Origin: Heloderma charlesbogerti
Taxonomy: Eukaryota > Chordata > Lepidosauria > Squamata > Helodermatidae
Assembly (NCBI GenBank): GCA_026122225.1
Contig: JANEZZ010001404.1
Location: forward strand, 248,001-312,000
DNA: 64,000 nt
Reading direction: 5' to 3'
Shown: piece after piece, positions 1-11,509 of the stretch
How the letters are laid out: each line of letters begins with the position of its first letter
How positions within the stretch are numbered: position 1 is the first letter of the stretch
Position numbers and translations under genes: made by a program
The notes under the pieces: model-generated
What the model was told of the DNA's origin: nothing
The model's database searches: none
Seen by the model: only the letters and a program-made list of their open reading frames with translations

Positions 1-884
1 TTCATTGCATAGAATGAAATTATCAGATCTACTGTTTCAAAGTGAGGACCTCAAACCAAAGATGGTTAGCTGTGCTTAAACCCCTTTGAAAAGAATGGCA
101 CATGTGAGCTGTAATGAATTTATCAATTTCAGTGGATCATACAACTAACTTCCTCTGGACTGAGGCCAAACAGTGGATGGAGAAAGACAAAAGGAAGAAA
201 AAAACTGCAGAATTGGTAAAGCAGCAACAACAACATGCAGAGGGAGTGAAGTTGAAACAGGTTGAAAAATTTAAATTCTCCATGAATTAATTATAAGAAA
301 TTATAAGAAATCAAAGTAATCTAACAATAATTTTAAATGGAAAAAAGGGTTTCATCCTGGATGAAAAAGGGTCTGACAAAAAATAAATTCCATTCACAAG
401 AATATATCACTTTAACATTGATTAATTTTTTATGCAGAAAAATGAGTCTATGTTCACTATTCCATGAATAATTCTCATTTCCTTTGACTTTTCATTTTCC
501 TTTGTTTCATGTTCATAAAGGGTGCAGTAGATGCTTTTGGGAGGAAAACCCTCCACAGCTTTTGACTTTAAACAAAAGGAGAGGACGGGGGAAGGGGGGC
601 GGAAAGTGATCAGGTCCACTCCTTCCATAATCATGGAATTCTAGAATAACAGAATGGCATCACCAGGCATATCAAATTCTAGTACTACAAAATTGCATTT
701 ATTCTGTACATTCCCATTTTTGACAGGATGAATAGAAAGAGGCTTCCTGAAAGAGCAGTAATAAACTATAGAACACAGCCATGTTCATTTCTAGTGCTCT
801 CTGGTGAAATACATATGGTTGAGGCATTCATATAAACCAAACTGACAGGAAGCCATGAAAATTTACACTAATAGTTCATTTCCG
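1..884. other. ARPP21 intron, no recognised element
   Basis: AT-rich sequence downstream of exon 9 on the minus strand. I see no exon, tRNA or confidently recognisable transposon here. Small frames on either strand have no family resemblance. Confidence 0.5.
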
Positions 885-2450
885 TGTCAGATTTGCCAAA
901 ATGCTGGAGCAGGTGGTAACTCCAAGCAGTGTTGGATGATACTGATTGTTTAGATCCATTCCAATCAGGTTTCAGACCTGGTTATGGGACAGAAGCAGCC
1001 CTGGTTGATGACTTATGCTGGGAAATGGATTTATTTATTTATATTTCTACACCACCCAATAGCTGAAGCTCTCTGGGCGGTTCACATGGATGGGGGGGAA
1101 GCGCAACCCTGTTAGTTCTTGTGGACCTCTCAGAGGCTTTTGATACCACTGACCATAGTATCCTTCTGGATTGTTTATCTGGGCTGGGTTTAGAAGGCAC
1201 AGACACTCCTTCCTGGTCTCAGAAAGCAGGGCTGGGGGACTTCTGCTCCACCCCATGGCCATTAGCCTGTGGGGTGCTGCATGGTTCCATCTTGTCTCCA
1301 ATTCTTTTTGACAACTATATGAAACTACTGGGGGAAGTCTTCAGGATGTTTGGGCTGAAGTGTCATCAATATGTGAATGATACTCAGCTCTACCTCTCAT
1401 TTCCACCTATACATCACAGGGAGGCTGTGAAACTCTTGAACTAGTGTCTGGAGGTTGTTTTTGAGTGGATAAGGTTGAATAAGCTGATAATTCATACAAG
1501 ACAGAGGTACTGTGGGTTGGGAAACCAACTACTCTGGATAGAAGTTTACAAATGGTCTTACATGGCGTTTCACTCCCCCTAAAACACCAAATGCACAGTC
1601 TAGGAGTCCTCCTGGACTCTGCGTTAACTGGGAAAGCTCAGGTGGCTTCAGTGTCCAGGACTGCATTTTTCCAGCTTAGGCTGGTAGCCAGTTGCAGTCC
1701 TATCTGGAGAGGATGGACCTTGCCTCAGTTATCCATGCACTAGTGATGTCCAGGCTGGACTACTGTAATGCACTGTATATGGGGCTGCCTTTGAAGATGG
1801 CCCAGAAACTTCAGCTGCTGCAGAATGTTGCTTGCCCTCTAGAGTGTTGCTGCGGGGAAAGGCGATCAGGACATATGATGCCTATATTGCACCAGCTGCA
1901 CTGGTTACCAGTGTATTTTTGACTGAGACCAATTTAAAGTGCTGGCTTTGATCTTTAAAGCCTTAAATGTTTTGGAACCAAATCCAACTGCCTTCATCCA
2001 TATCAGGCTGCTTGCATTTTAAGATCAGCAAGAGAGGCCCTTCTCATTTTCCCACACTTGAGGGCTGTTAGGTGAGCAAATACACAAGAAAGGCCCTTTT
2101 CCACAGTGGCCCCACACCTTTGGAATAACTTGCCATTGAGGGTCCTCCAGGCCCCATTATTGCCGACTTTTAAGAAGGCACTGAAGACTTACTTGTTTAA
2201 GTAAACATTATCAGCCTTTCCCTGATAATGTTCTATCGGACTGAGTTGTAGCTACAGTTGTGTTGTAGTTTCTGTTCTATGTTAGTGTTTGTTGTTTCTT
2301 GGAACATCTGCTGTTTTTATTACCACATTGGGTTTTTTTAATAATATGAATTCTATTGTTGTATGCCACCTTGGGAAGGAAGGCTCCTGCCCTGAAAGGT
2401 GGCCTAGAACTATTTTAAATAAGATTAAATAAATAAATTTATAAACGTAA
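885..2450 (+). mobile_element. Degenerate L2-clade LINE, reverse transcriptase to 3' end
   Basis: The translated remains parallel the intact L2 copy at 56.5-59 kb block by block: KMLEQVV, then PFQSGFRPGYGTEAALVDDL, then LVDLSEAFDTTDHSILLDCL, then GGVLHGSIL..ILFDNYMKLL (glycine-valine context altered), then CHQYVNDTQLYLS, where the catalytic YADD has decayed to YVND. Frame breaks and stops are frequent. The 3' end differs from the young copy, finishing in a T-rich UTR and an AAATAAATAAAT tail. It is an inactive, old copy in antisense to ARPP21. Confidence 0.9.
1027..1092 (-). mobile_element. L2 3'-tail insertion nested in the L2 copy
   Basis: About 65 bases reading, on the minus strand, GTGAACCGCCCAGAGAGCTT, then an ATTGGGTGGT block and AAATAAATAAA. 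This is the 3' terminus of the young L2 family seen at 58.97-59.04 kb. It interrupts the older L2 reverse transcriptase frame between the segments equal to WDDLGRE and GSATLL, so it landed later and in the opposite orientation. Confidence 0.75.
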
Positions 2451-2960
2451 TACTGATGATCCCAGCTCACAACTAAATAATATAGGGAGTTCCATACATA
2501 GAGAGTATATTACATGTGCCTGACCTACTCAAACTTTCATTTGCTATTTAGTATTGATGGTAGAAATTCCACCACAATTTCCTGTAGCATGAGAACTACA
2601 ACAGTAGAACTTGTAGCATCAGTTCAGGGGTCAGTTCGTTGTTCTTGAAAGCAATGCCTTAAGGACACATGGTTTAGAGCATGAATGGAATAACAAGTAT
2701 GCTCACAGTGCTATAATCCTTTCCCCTTTGTATATCATTTCACTTTTTACTTATCTTAAACAGTCAATTATGTTTAATTAACTAATCTGCATTTTGTTTC
2801 TAAATTGAAACACAAGGGTTCTAACTGTTCATCTCTTTAATAAAAAACCAAACTCCAGCCTTGATGGCAAACATTTTCAAAGTGGCCATGGTTTCTGTTG
2901 TCAGTTGTGTCAGTTTATTAGTGGGTTTTTTTTCCTGTGCTACATGCTGGGTGCGGAAAT
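2451..2960. other. Intronic sequence, no recognised element
   Basis: No exon or repeat recognised; ordinary AT-rich intron. Confidence 0.4.
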
Positions 2961-3072
2961 TATAGGGCTGGATCCAGATTTATGTTGAATCAACTGCCTG
3001 ACTGGAAGTGGACTTCCCCACCCCCTCCTTCCCACAGCAGCCCCTCCAGCCTCCTGAAAATGCTAGAGAGAC

Positions 3073-4068
3073 CCAGTTTGGATGACATGACAGCCCATCA
3101 TGGGTTAATTAACTTTCAAGAGGCCACAGCACATGCCATCCACCATGATGAATATGCAACACTCAAATGGGGGTTGCCGTGGCTTGTTGTGTTGTGCAGA
3201 CCCAGTTGGGGAGGGTTATTTGAGGATTAAACAACCCTTGCATAAATCACAGTCTGTTCTAAGGTTATGCAAGGGTTGTTTAATCCTTGAATAACTCTCC
3301 CCGGTTGGATTTGCATGACATGACAAGCCACAGCAAACCCTGGTCGGGGGTTGTATATGCATAATGGTGAACAGCATGCACCACAGCCCCTTAGAATCAT
3401 AGAATAGTAGGATTGGAAGGGGCCTACAAGGCCATCAAGTCCAACCCCCTGCTCAATGCAGGAATCCAAGTCAGACCACCCCTGACAGGTGGCTGTTCAG
3501 CCTTCTCTTGAATGTCTCCAGTGTGGAGGAGCCCACTACCTCCCTAGGTCATTGGTTCCATTGTTGTATTGATCTTACAGTCAGGAAGTTTTTCCTGATG
3601 TTCAGCTGGAATCTGGCTTCCTGTAACTTGAGCCCATTATTCCGTGTCCTGCACTCTGGGATGATCGAGAAGAGATCCTGGCCTTCCTCTCTGTGACAAC
3701 CTTTCAAGTACTTGAAGAGCACTATCATATCTCCCCTCAGTCTTCTCTTCTCAAGGCTAAACATGCCCAGTTCTTTCAGTCTCTCTTCATAGGGCTTTGT
3801 TTCCAGTCCCCTGATAATCTTTGTTGCCCTCCTCTGGACCCTCTCCAGCTTGTCTGCATCCTTCTCAAAGTGTGGTGCCCAGAACTGGACACAGTACTCC
3901 AGATGAGGCCTAACCAGTGCTAAGTAGAGGGGAACTAGTACTTCACGGGATTTGGAAGCTATGCTTCTATTAATGCAGCCCAAAATAGCTGCATTAATAA
4001 CAGCTTTTATTGATCCCTTGAGGGTTAATTAATCCATATAGGGCTGTTGTGTCATCTGTACTGGCCCA
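3073..4068. mobile_element. Foldback MITE (CATGACA..GGGTTAATTAA ends) containing a CR1 insertion
   Basis: The outer arms are inverted copies: CCAGTTTGGATGACATGACA..CATCATGGGTTAATTAA at 3074-3115 and its complement (TTAATTAATCCATATAGGGC..GTGTCATCTGTACTGG) at 4024-4066. Inner inverted blocks (AAACAACCCTTGCATAA / TTATGCAAGGGTTGTTTAA) surround 3228-3285. The CR1 at 3391-3995 interrupts the right arm. It is related to the foldback at 34.07-34.51 kb. Confidence 0.65.
3391..3995 (-). mobile_element. CR1 LINE 3' fragment (reverse transcriptase C-terminus and 3'UTR)
   Basis: The minus-strand frame at 3983-3549 reads [62 protein letters not shown] and DMI.LFKYLKG, the classic CR1 C-terminal reverse transcriptase tail. 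It ends at an in-frame TGA where CR1 normally reads WN.LP, consistent with CGA to TGA decay. The typical 3' end (TTGGACTTGATGGCC, CCTTCCAATCCTACTATTCTATGATTCT) follows to 3391. It is 5'-truncated and dead but relatively well preserved. Confidence 0.95.
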
Positions 4069-4185
4069 CTGAGTCAGGACACTGCTGAATGGGGTGAGCT
4101 GTCAAAAAACCAGACAGAGAAACTTCCACAAGTGGAGCCCTTCCTCTTGCAGAAGGCAGATGCTGTATCCAACCTGTGAGGTTTT

Positions 4186-4960
4186 GTGAAATCTGTGTGA
4201 GAGAAGACTATGAATGTTGAGATGTGCATACAAAGGCCAAGTTGGGGGTGGGGATAACTAGTGAATATTGCTGCTGCTTATGTCAGATGTAAGGGTAAAT
4301 AAGCACTAAGGAGTTATATCTTATTAAAAAGCATGAGATGTCTGTTACCTCTTCAGTATCTTGAAGGGTATCAATATAATCAGCATTACAGCCTTATGGA
4401 TACACTCAATAATAGCTCCGTTCATCTTCCATGCTGCAGAAGCTGGCACAAGGCCATGCCACCTCCTGGAATATCCATTTCCCAGTGTTGATGTGGGTCT
4501 CCATGGCACAGAAGACAGACACATTTTATTACATTACTCTTGTTATTTAGAAAAGAAAAGGAAAGGAAAGAGCTAAAAGCTTTAGGGGAAGCAAGTTACC
4601 TATTATCAAGTTGAGATTCACTTTGCTCTTTTATATGCAATGCTCCATTTACTTAATGCTCATGCTATCATAGCATAGCAATTGCTAATATACCTTTAAA
4701 TTTCCCACTTGCCCGCCAGTAACAAATTTAAGGGAATATATAGGACAAAAGCTGAATATATCTATGTATAAATGCATTTGTTTAAAGGCCGACTGAACAA
4801 TTCATACATGCTTAAAACATCCTATGCAGAGCCTTCTCTTCTGACACTAATTTTCCATCTTTCTCTGATCCATTGTACTATTATTTCTGATATGTAAGCT
4901 ATATGTAAGGGCTCTACCATTAAAGATGGCCTAAAAATAATTTAAAATAAATCAAATAAT
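4186..4960. other. Intronic sequence, no recognised element
   Basis: AT-rich intron between MITE copies; nothing identified. Confidence 0.4.
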
Positions 4961-4964
4961 AGGT

Positions 4965-5195
4965 CAGACCCAGATCGAAGCTGGATCAACTGTACTAAGA
5001 AAAGTGGATTTCCCTGCTCCCTCCTTCCCATGGTAGCCCCTCCAGCCTTGAGAAATTGTTACACAAAGAGTCAGGAGACTCTGCTGAATGGAATGACCTG
5101 GGGTGTGTCAGGGAGGGAGGATCCCCCAAAAACTGGGCAGAGGGACCTTCCATGAGCTCCTCTCACAGAAAGCAAATACTGGATCCAGCCCCTTC
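4965..5195. mobile_element. GGATCCA-type MITE, uninterrupted relative
   Basis: It shares order and sequence with the split copy at 2962-4185 and a fragment at 61.06-61.15 kb, and ends TACTGGATCCAGCCCC. It shows what the split copy looked like before the foldback inserted. Confidence 0.6.
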
Positions 5196-5467
5196 ATCAA
5201 ATGACTTCTTAAAACTAAACCACAACAGAACCCCATCAACTATTTAAAGAGCCTAGGAAGAGCAGAGAAAAAACAAATTCAAGGGATTATGTGAAAGACA
5301 GTGTGTTTTAGAAGATAAAGTGCTTGATTTTGACCTGGGGTTAAGCCACAGACTTGTTGGTTTGCTTTCAAGTGTTATGCAGATATGTATTGTAAAACCA
5401 GGACTGAGAACTTGCAACCATCAAAGCTGAAAAGACAACGATAATAAAATATTCTGTACATACAGAA

Positions 5468-5680
5468 AATGGGTTGGATCCAGAATGAGTTGCACTTAGA
5501 TCCCACTGAAATCAATAGGACAAGTTAGTCACGATCTAGGTCCCACTGATTTCAGTGGGAACTAAGTGCAACTAACTTAGGGTTGTATCCAGAACTATCA
5601 TTCCGCCACTGGATGGATACTGCTTGCAGAATGAGACTTCCCCATCTTCTCTTCATCCCCTTCAGCCTCTACATTGTGAT
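5468..5680. repeat. Foldback MITE with GGGTTGGATCCAGA terminus
   Basis: The arms GAGTTGCACTTAGATCCCAC and its complement (GTGGGAACTAAGTGCAACTA) pair across 5490-5575. The left end is GGGTTGGATCCAGAATG and the right end is TTAGGGTTGTATCCAGAA. A further segment to about 5680 resembles the middle of the GGATCCA MITE family. Confidence 0.6.
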
Positions 5681-5705
5681 AGATTCAAGTAAAAAAAAAA
5701 AAAAA

Positions 5706-5812
5706 CAAGATAGGAAGCTACCTTATATCAAGTCAGATCATTGGTCCATCTAGCTCAGTATTGTCTGCATTGACTGGCAGTGGCTCTGCGGGGTTTCAAC
5801 TAGATTGTTGCT
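5706..5812 (-). mobile_element. 3' fragment of a tRNA-derived SINE
   Basis: The minus strand carries the family's tail: CCACTGCCAGTCAATGCAGA, then ACAATACTGAGCTAGATGGA, then CCAATGATCTGACTTGATAT. The same family is at 9540-9752. The tRNA-like head is missing. Confidence 0.7.
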
Positions 5813-7212
5813 TTCATTTTTTTAAGGCTTTTCATCTTGAAAAAGCAAGATGAAGATATAATACAATCCTAGCATTTGCTCAGGTGTAGAGAATTTTATT
5901 TTATTAGGCACCGAATGAATGAATGAATGCCTGAAATACTGTAATAACTTCATTGTAACATAAATGTATCACCATGTAGTGATACCTCTAGTTATGCCCC
6001 AGCCTAAGCACTCATATGATGGTGCATCAAGTTATTTGGACCAGGATGATAGATAGATGATAGATAATGCATAGTTAGAGGGTTTTTTTTTGGGGGGGGG
6101 AAGTGTGGTTTACATCAGCCAAGTTATAATTTGGGCTCATAGTTCTGTCAAATACTGAAGCCACATCAAACTGGAATTTGCTGCAGAATCCATGTATTGC
6201 CAAAGAACTATTTCTGAATCAAAGTGAATTAAATTCTAAGGCTTATGATCTGAATTCTGAAGCTACTTTTGGAGATACAATTAAAGAATACTGTACTGAC
6301 ATCCTGAAACAGTTCTAGTTGACCAAAAATGGGATTCAGAAATTGCAAACTGTTTTGGCAAATGATTACACCTGATGTCTTTCTTTTGCGGTTCTTCATC
6401 ACCCACCCGTACATACATCATCTGTTAAGTAACCCAGTCCCCTCTGTTTACACAGCTGCCAATCTGCTCAGTTTTCTCCTGATAGCATCCGCCTGCAGTC
6501 ACGCTAAAGCAGAGATTTGAGGCATACCAGAAGTGATGGGACAGCATAAATTAAACACAACATAATTTAAAAACAATGAATGTTTCTACAATAGTATTAT
6601 TCATGTTCATAATGTATTCATTGCAAATTTCCAGTTTAAATGAAATGAAAAAAAAAGTTTACATAATTTCTGCCCTGCTGGGGTGTGTGTGTGTGTGTGT
6701 GTGTGTATTTATACTTCCTACCAATAATGGACACTATAGCACAATATTTCTACCCGTTATTGATCCCTCACTCCATCCCAATAACGGGCTGGAGCTGAGG
6801 TGGGAGCTGTATATTTGCATCCACAAAATGTGAATTTCTACAACTAGTATAGACATATTGCCTGGAAATTCAGGAATGCCCTTAATTTGAGTCCCCCCTC
6901 CACAAACCTGATGAGTGAAAGAGCTGGTCCAGATTTTCATTTTCTAAAATGGAATTTTAGAATACTTACCGTTGTGGATTAAAATACAAAACATGGACAG
7001 AAACACTTATTTTTCTCATTTCTGCAATAAAACTGCAAAGTATAGGATCTTACTCCAGGGAATACATTTTTTTTTAAAGAGAATGTTTATGCACCTCATG
7101 GATGCATCAATTATTTTTTAAAACACCTAGAAAAGTTTAAAAATCCAAAGAGACAGCTATCCCATGCAGAAGGACCCCTATAAAATATTCACTCTATACT
7201 CCACAGGAAAAT
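5813..7212. other. Intronic sequence with a (GT)n microsatellite at about 6681-6708
   Basis: Apart from the GT dinucleotide run, a short GATA-type run near 6048 and poly-purine/poly-T tracts, no gene or transposon is recognised. Confidence 0.45.
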
Positions 7213-7512
7213 TGTCACCACACCGAGGGATGTGTGAGCAATTTGCTCTGTGGAGCAAATGTGTTTTATTTTATGGATTCATCCAATTTGCACCTTGCAG
7301 TTGAAAATCTCCACATTTTTGAGCTATGCACACATTTCAAATGTGCATTTGGCAATGTATGCACATTTGAAAAATGTGCAAAGAAAAATGCATCCAATTC
7401 CAAAATGCATACAAACACGTTTTAATCAATGGGTACCAAATATATTGTTCCATGATGTAATACAATGTATTTGGGAGTGTACTGGATTTGAATGGGAAAT
7501 TAAGACCCATTA
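7213..7512. repeat. AT-rich palindromic repeat, possible hAT-like MITE
   Basis: It begins GAGGGATGTGTGAGCAATTT, resembling the TAGGGATGT-type ends of squamate hAT MITEs. It contains inverted blocks TGCACACATTTCAAATGTGC and TGCACATTTGAAAAATGTGC. The far end is not defined. Confidence 0.35.
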
Positions 7513-9193
7513 GCTTTACAAAAGGCCTGCTGCTGGTGGAGATGAAAGCTGCTAGAACTGTTTTGTTGATATGGATCAACACATCTGCCTGAAATTTTGG
7601 ACTCTCCTTGCAGGTGTGCCTATGGAGACTGTCAAGATGAGTGCCTGCACTTTGAAATTTATCTCTACACCACTGAGTATTACTGCATCCACCCTTCCAT
7701 CAAAACACTTCCATCCACTTTTAGTAAACATTGGTTCTTCTGAGATCACTTTTTGCATTCATCCTGGCCTCATCCAGCCAGGAGACCAAGAACCATTTTG
7801 AGGCTGTACCTCCTCTCTCCCAGGAAGAACATCATGAAAAGGGTGATACCAGCCTGGCCCATTGCATAGGCCAGAGAAGAGCTTGCTTCACCTCCTCTCC
7901 ACCAGATAGAATCCCCATTCGAACTGAGACCAACCTGGCTCCATCCATCAACCCAAGAAGGAGCTGCCGCTCTAATTCTTGCTCCCCCCCCCACACATTC
8001 CCCAATTTGGTAATGTGTCTATTAGGTTGTGAGCTTGCTTGCAGATAGTCTTATTTTTCAATATCTGCACAGGGCTTAGAAAAATTTAGGTGTTTTTTAT
8101 AAGTGAATCATCTGCATCCAGCATCCATAACAACGGCATAATCTAGACGTGTGCATCCTCATATAGCTAAAAACAGTGGCTTAGAGTAGTTCTTTTTCTG
8201 GTAAGGCAAGCCCTGCCTTCATACTGCAACTGACAAATGTACCTGATCTTTTGTCAAATACTGCCCCATGCTTCAGGTGGGCCATAGCCTTTCTTTCTTA
8301 TGAAAGTGCTGCTTATATGTTTATGTGATTACACGTTCATTCAATATCTTAATTTTTTTTTTTTAAGAAACAAACATCCAATGTTTTAGGCTGCAATCCT
8401 AAACACATTTACAAGGGAGTAAATCCCATTAAACACAGAGGTACCTATGTCAGTGGGAACAGCATATGGTTGCAGTGCTAAAGTTGGAAAACTACTCCAA
8501 GGAAGGGGGCTCATGATGTCAAAGCCACCAGGCAAACACAGCACACAGCAGGCTTCTGCTTCCAGCTCCCAGAACTGGCTTTCTCAGGGCTCAGCCCTAG
8601 AAAGGGAGAGTCATCTCTGGTGAGTGCAGTCCCAGAGTCCAGGATCCCTTGTCTTTAGGTACACCGATAAACATCCTAATAGTGTTCATAAGTTTATATT
8701 TCCCACTTGTTCATGTATTAACCAATACCATTCAGAACATGACTGCCAGGTTACACACATTTACTATTTTCTTCTCATTTGAATAGTTACAAAACTGACT
8801 AAATATATAGAGATTCCTGAAAGAAATCAAACAATACTATAGAAGAGCATCAATTTAAATCAACATTCTACAGGAGGATATTACAGAATGACATCTATGC
8901 CAAACATATACACTAAGAGGAACAAAAACAAGAAAACCAAGTTCACTACATCTGCCCTATTTGACCTAATCTTATCCCATACTACTTATAACTTTCAATC
9001 TCTGTCTTTTCCTAAAAATACAAAAAAATAACCCCATCAAGGAAACTTTATTCCCTGCCCTCTGGTTCAAATCACATCCCTCCACTATCTCCTGCCACAA
9101 AGTGCAATCTTGCCACAGTGTCAGAGTGGGAGGATACTGGCTGACTACTGATAAAGATATAGCACTAAAGAGGCAATTAAAACAACTACTCAC
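7513..9193. other. Intronic sequence with a short MITE at about 8390-8482
   Basis: The sub-element at 8390-8482 (GGCTGCAATCCTAAACACAT .. CAGTGGGAACAGCATATGGTTGCAGTG) belongs to the same loose family as the CAATCCTA MITEs. The rest is unassigned. Confidence 0.4.
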
Positions 9194-9295
9194 ATCTTGT
9201 GCAAATATTCTCTCCCTCACCCTCTGATACTCCTCTTCTCTCTCTTCAATTGATTTACTTCGTCTGTCATCTCTAAATGGATGAATTCTGTTTTG
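9194..9295 (-). CDS. ARPP21: ARPP21 coding exon 9, residues 268-301 (SUZ domain)
   Basis: This is a 102-base, phase 0-0 exon encoding QNRIHPFRDDRRSKSIEERE, then EEYQRVRERIFAQD. RRSKSIEEREEEYQR.RERIFA is the diagnostic SUZ core shared by ARPP21, R3HDM1 and R3HDM2. The acceptor is GGTTTTTTTTATGCTCAG and the donor is GAT before GTGAGT. It is the last exon seen; the following family segment (beginning near S-x-CSQES) was not found between here and position 1, so the next intron is at least 9 kb unless a short exon was missed. Confidence 0.96.
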
Positions 9296-9539
9296 CTGAG
9301 CATAAAAAAAACCAGGAGGATTATATAAGTTGAGCTGCTAAAAACTGCAGTTAAGTAACTGTCAGCTGAGAATAATAAATGTTCACTTACACAAATGAGG
9401 CATGAGAATGACAGTGTTGTCTCATTCTTAAGGTGGTATATGAATCATGGTGTTATGTCATGTACCTTTAGCATCAAGCTAGATGCTACAGGAGTATTTT
9501 TTATTTTAAATAGGTTTTGGGGGCTCTTTGTGATCATCT

Positions 9540-9752
9540 GAAGTCACCTTATACTGAACCATGCCTTTGGTCCATCTATTCCATGACACAGAAAGGTGTC
9601 TTACACTGAGTCAGACCACTGGTCCAACAAGCAGTGGCTCTCATGGGATGTGGGGCAGGAGCTTTTCCTGGAGATGCCAGGGATCAAACCTGGGATCTTT
9701 TGCATGCAAAGCAGGTGCTCTACCACTGAGCCATGGCCCCTCCATACCATCT
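9540..9752 (-). mobile_element. tRNA-derived SINE, nearly complete
   Basis: On the minus strand the head reads GGGGCCATGGCTCAGTGGTA, then GAGCACCTGCTTTGCATGCA, with a pol III B box GGTTTGATCCC at 9690-9680 and an A-box-like TGGCTCAGTGG near 9734. The body ends CCAGTGGTCTGACTCAGTGT. It is not a functional tRNA gene, as the downstream half does not fold into a T arm and acceptor. Confidence 0.85.
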
Positions 9753-9759
9753 GCTGTCA

Positions 9760-9865
9760 CTCTCCAGTACTTGTCTATATTGTTTTTATCTTTATTTGTT
9801 AACTGTCCTGGGAGCAGTTGTGTGCTGGAAGTTTGTGGGATATAAATTTAATAATACACTTAAAA
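9760..9865 (+). mobile_element. LINE 3'-end fragment (L2-like)
   Basis: A T-rich UTR leading to TTAACTGTCCTGGGAGCAGT, then TTTGTGGGATATAAATTTAA, parallels L2 3' ends (AACCGCC..GAGAG..GGCGGTATA.AAT). Assignment is by eye. Confidence 0.45.
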
Positions 9866-9884
9866 ATGTAAAACTTGCTCTCTG

Positions 9885-9978
9885 GGATTCTGTTAACTGG
9901 AACTGTCAGGTACTGAATCCAAGACCTTCTATCTGCAAAGCATGTGCTCTACCACTGAACTATGGCCTGTGACCCCTC
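9885..9978 (-). mobile_element. SINE head fragment
   Basis: The minus strand shows GGCCATAGTTCAGTGGTAGA, then GCACATGCTTTGCAGATAGA, then AAGGTCTTGGATTCAGTACC, a diverged tRNA-like head of the same SINE family as 9540-9752. Confidence 0.65.
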
Positions 9979-11509
9979 TGTGTAAGAAGGGATAAGGTAG
10001 CATGAGAAGGGATTTTGTAAACTGGTCTTTGTGAATCTGCAAACTAGACTACAGATGTGTTTGTCCAACAGATTTGTTTGACTTTCCTCTTACTTATTGG
10101 AGAGAGATAGTACTGGAGATGCAGCTATCGATCAAGTGAAGGAAAAGAACATGGAAAACCAAATGACATTAAAGGCCGAAAAAGCCTAATTGATGAGGAG
10201 GAGAAATGCTTTGAGAATATTGTGCACAAGAGTTTTAATCATTTCAATAGTGATCCTTAAGCCTTTACTGCAAACAAGAGAGAAAAATAGACTTTCCTTG
10301 CTCCAAAGTCCAGAAAGCAATAAGACACATTAAGTTGCCTAATGGGGAAGAACCACCCTGTATAGTGTTTCATATTTGCAGTTAGCCTCTAGTTGCAATG
10401 CTCTCGATCCTTTACCCACATTGTATTTTCCCCCCACATTGCTATGGGTCCTCCTCACAAATGCTGCCTAAACCTGTCTTTTACATCTTTCAAAGACAGC
10501 TGTGATGCCATGTAGCTGGGAAAACAGTCGGTTATTGCGGAAGAAAATGGGGGAGAAAACAGTATCTTATTAAATGTATGAGGCAGAGAGGCACTCTGGT
10601 TACAAGTGACTCATTAGAATTTACCACAAGCCAAAAATTCAAATGAGAACATACACATTAGCTTACCTTCATGAGCGTTCTTATAAAATGCTCTTCCAGA
10701 ATCAAAACCCTTTTTGAGTTCTCTCCTTTGTTCTGAATAACTGCATGAATTTCTATTAGATCTAAAATGCTCTTTTGAGCATAACTTTCATTTTTTGTAG
10801 TTTTCCTTTAATAAGAGGCTGTTAAAGTTAAACTAACCAGTTCCAGACACATTTATATATTAGCATGTATCATACTGTTATCTTTAATAATGCAGAATTA
10901 CATGACAAGCAGCACACAGAGGGGAGAGTTTCTGCCACATACATGCAAAAACAAGCAAATAACTAAGCTTCATTTCCAATAAAACATGGTGGGGGGGGGA
11001 ATCTGAAAAATTAAACCATTTCCCCCCAAGTGAAACTTCATCTGTGGATGACTGCAAAATCAATCTGGTCTCATTGTAACATTTCCTCCTTTTATGGGTA
11101 TTTTTAATCTGTATTAATCTCCAACCAGCTTGGTATGATTGTAAAATTGGGAACAAATGCCACAGAATCAAAAAGGCTTTTGGCAAAATGTAGCTGATGA
11201 AAGTTTCCCCATTAGTTTGCGGGCCCCTTTTGAACATTCCAAATCGCACCTCAACATGCAGCACTTTCTGCGCCAAGCAAAATTGCCCATGCAAACTGCC
11301 ATTGCTAAAACAAACACACTTATGGCTTGATGCTATTCCATTGTGTGCCAAAAACTGGGTAGAAGGAGCAGGACAGGGAGATACACAGGAGCAGGAAGGG
11401 AAAGCAGCAGCAGCAACAACAAAAGAACGTCAAGAACATCAGTCAGACCACTTCCCAAAAAGAAAAGAAAAAAGAACAAATTTCAGCAACTCTCAGACCG
11501 AGAACCAAC
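9979..11509. other. Short intron between exons 8 and 9, no recognised element
   Basis: No transposon recognised. The minus-strand 155-codon frame at 11351-10884 shows no family resemblance and overlaps no splice signals, so it is taken as chance. Confidence 0.4.

Larger units (their letters stand above)
2962..4185. mobile_element. GGATCCA-type MITE split by a foldback element
   Basis: The left half starts GCTGGATCCAGATTTATG and runs to about 3072. The right half resumes near 4069 with GAGTCAGGACACTGCTGAAT and ends TGCTGTATCCAACC at about 4180. The two halves join to match the uninterrupted relative at 4965-5195 (shared CCTCCTTCCCA..G.AGCCCCTCCAGCC, GAGTCAGGA..CTGCTGAATGG). It is non-autonomous; the superfamily is undetermined. 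Confidence 0.7.

Noticed and set aside
1121..1922. Three plus-strand ORFs as host genes
   Set aside because: They are fragments of a decayed L2 reverse transcriptase.
7767..8048. Possible exon in the 7.7-8.0 kb frames
   Set aside because: Open frames on both strands, no splice-flanked segment with homology to the next ARPP21 region.
9594..9746. tRNA gene on the minus strand
   Set aside because: A and B boxes are present but the sequence runs into a SINE body without a proper T arm and acceptor stem; the related copies at 5.7, 9.9 and 61.2 kb confirm a SINE.
10884..11351. 155-codon minus-strand frame near exon 8
   Set aside because: Same strand as ARPP21 but in an intron, no family resemblance, and the gene model joins cleanly without it.
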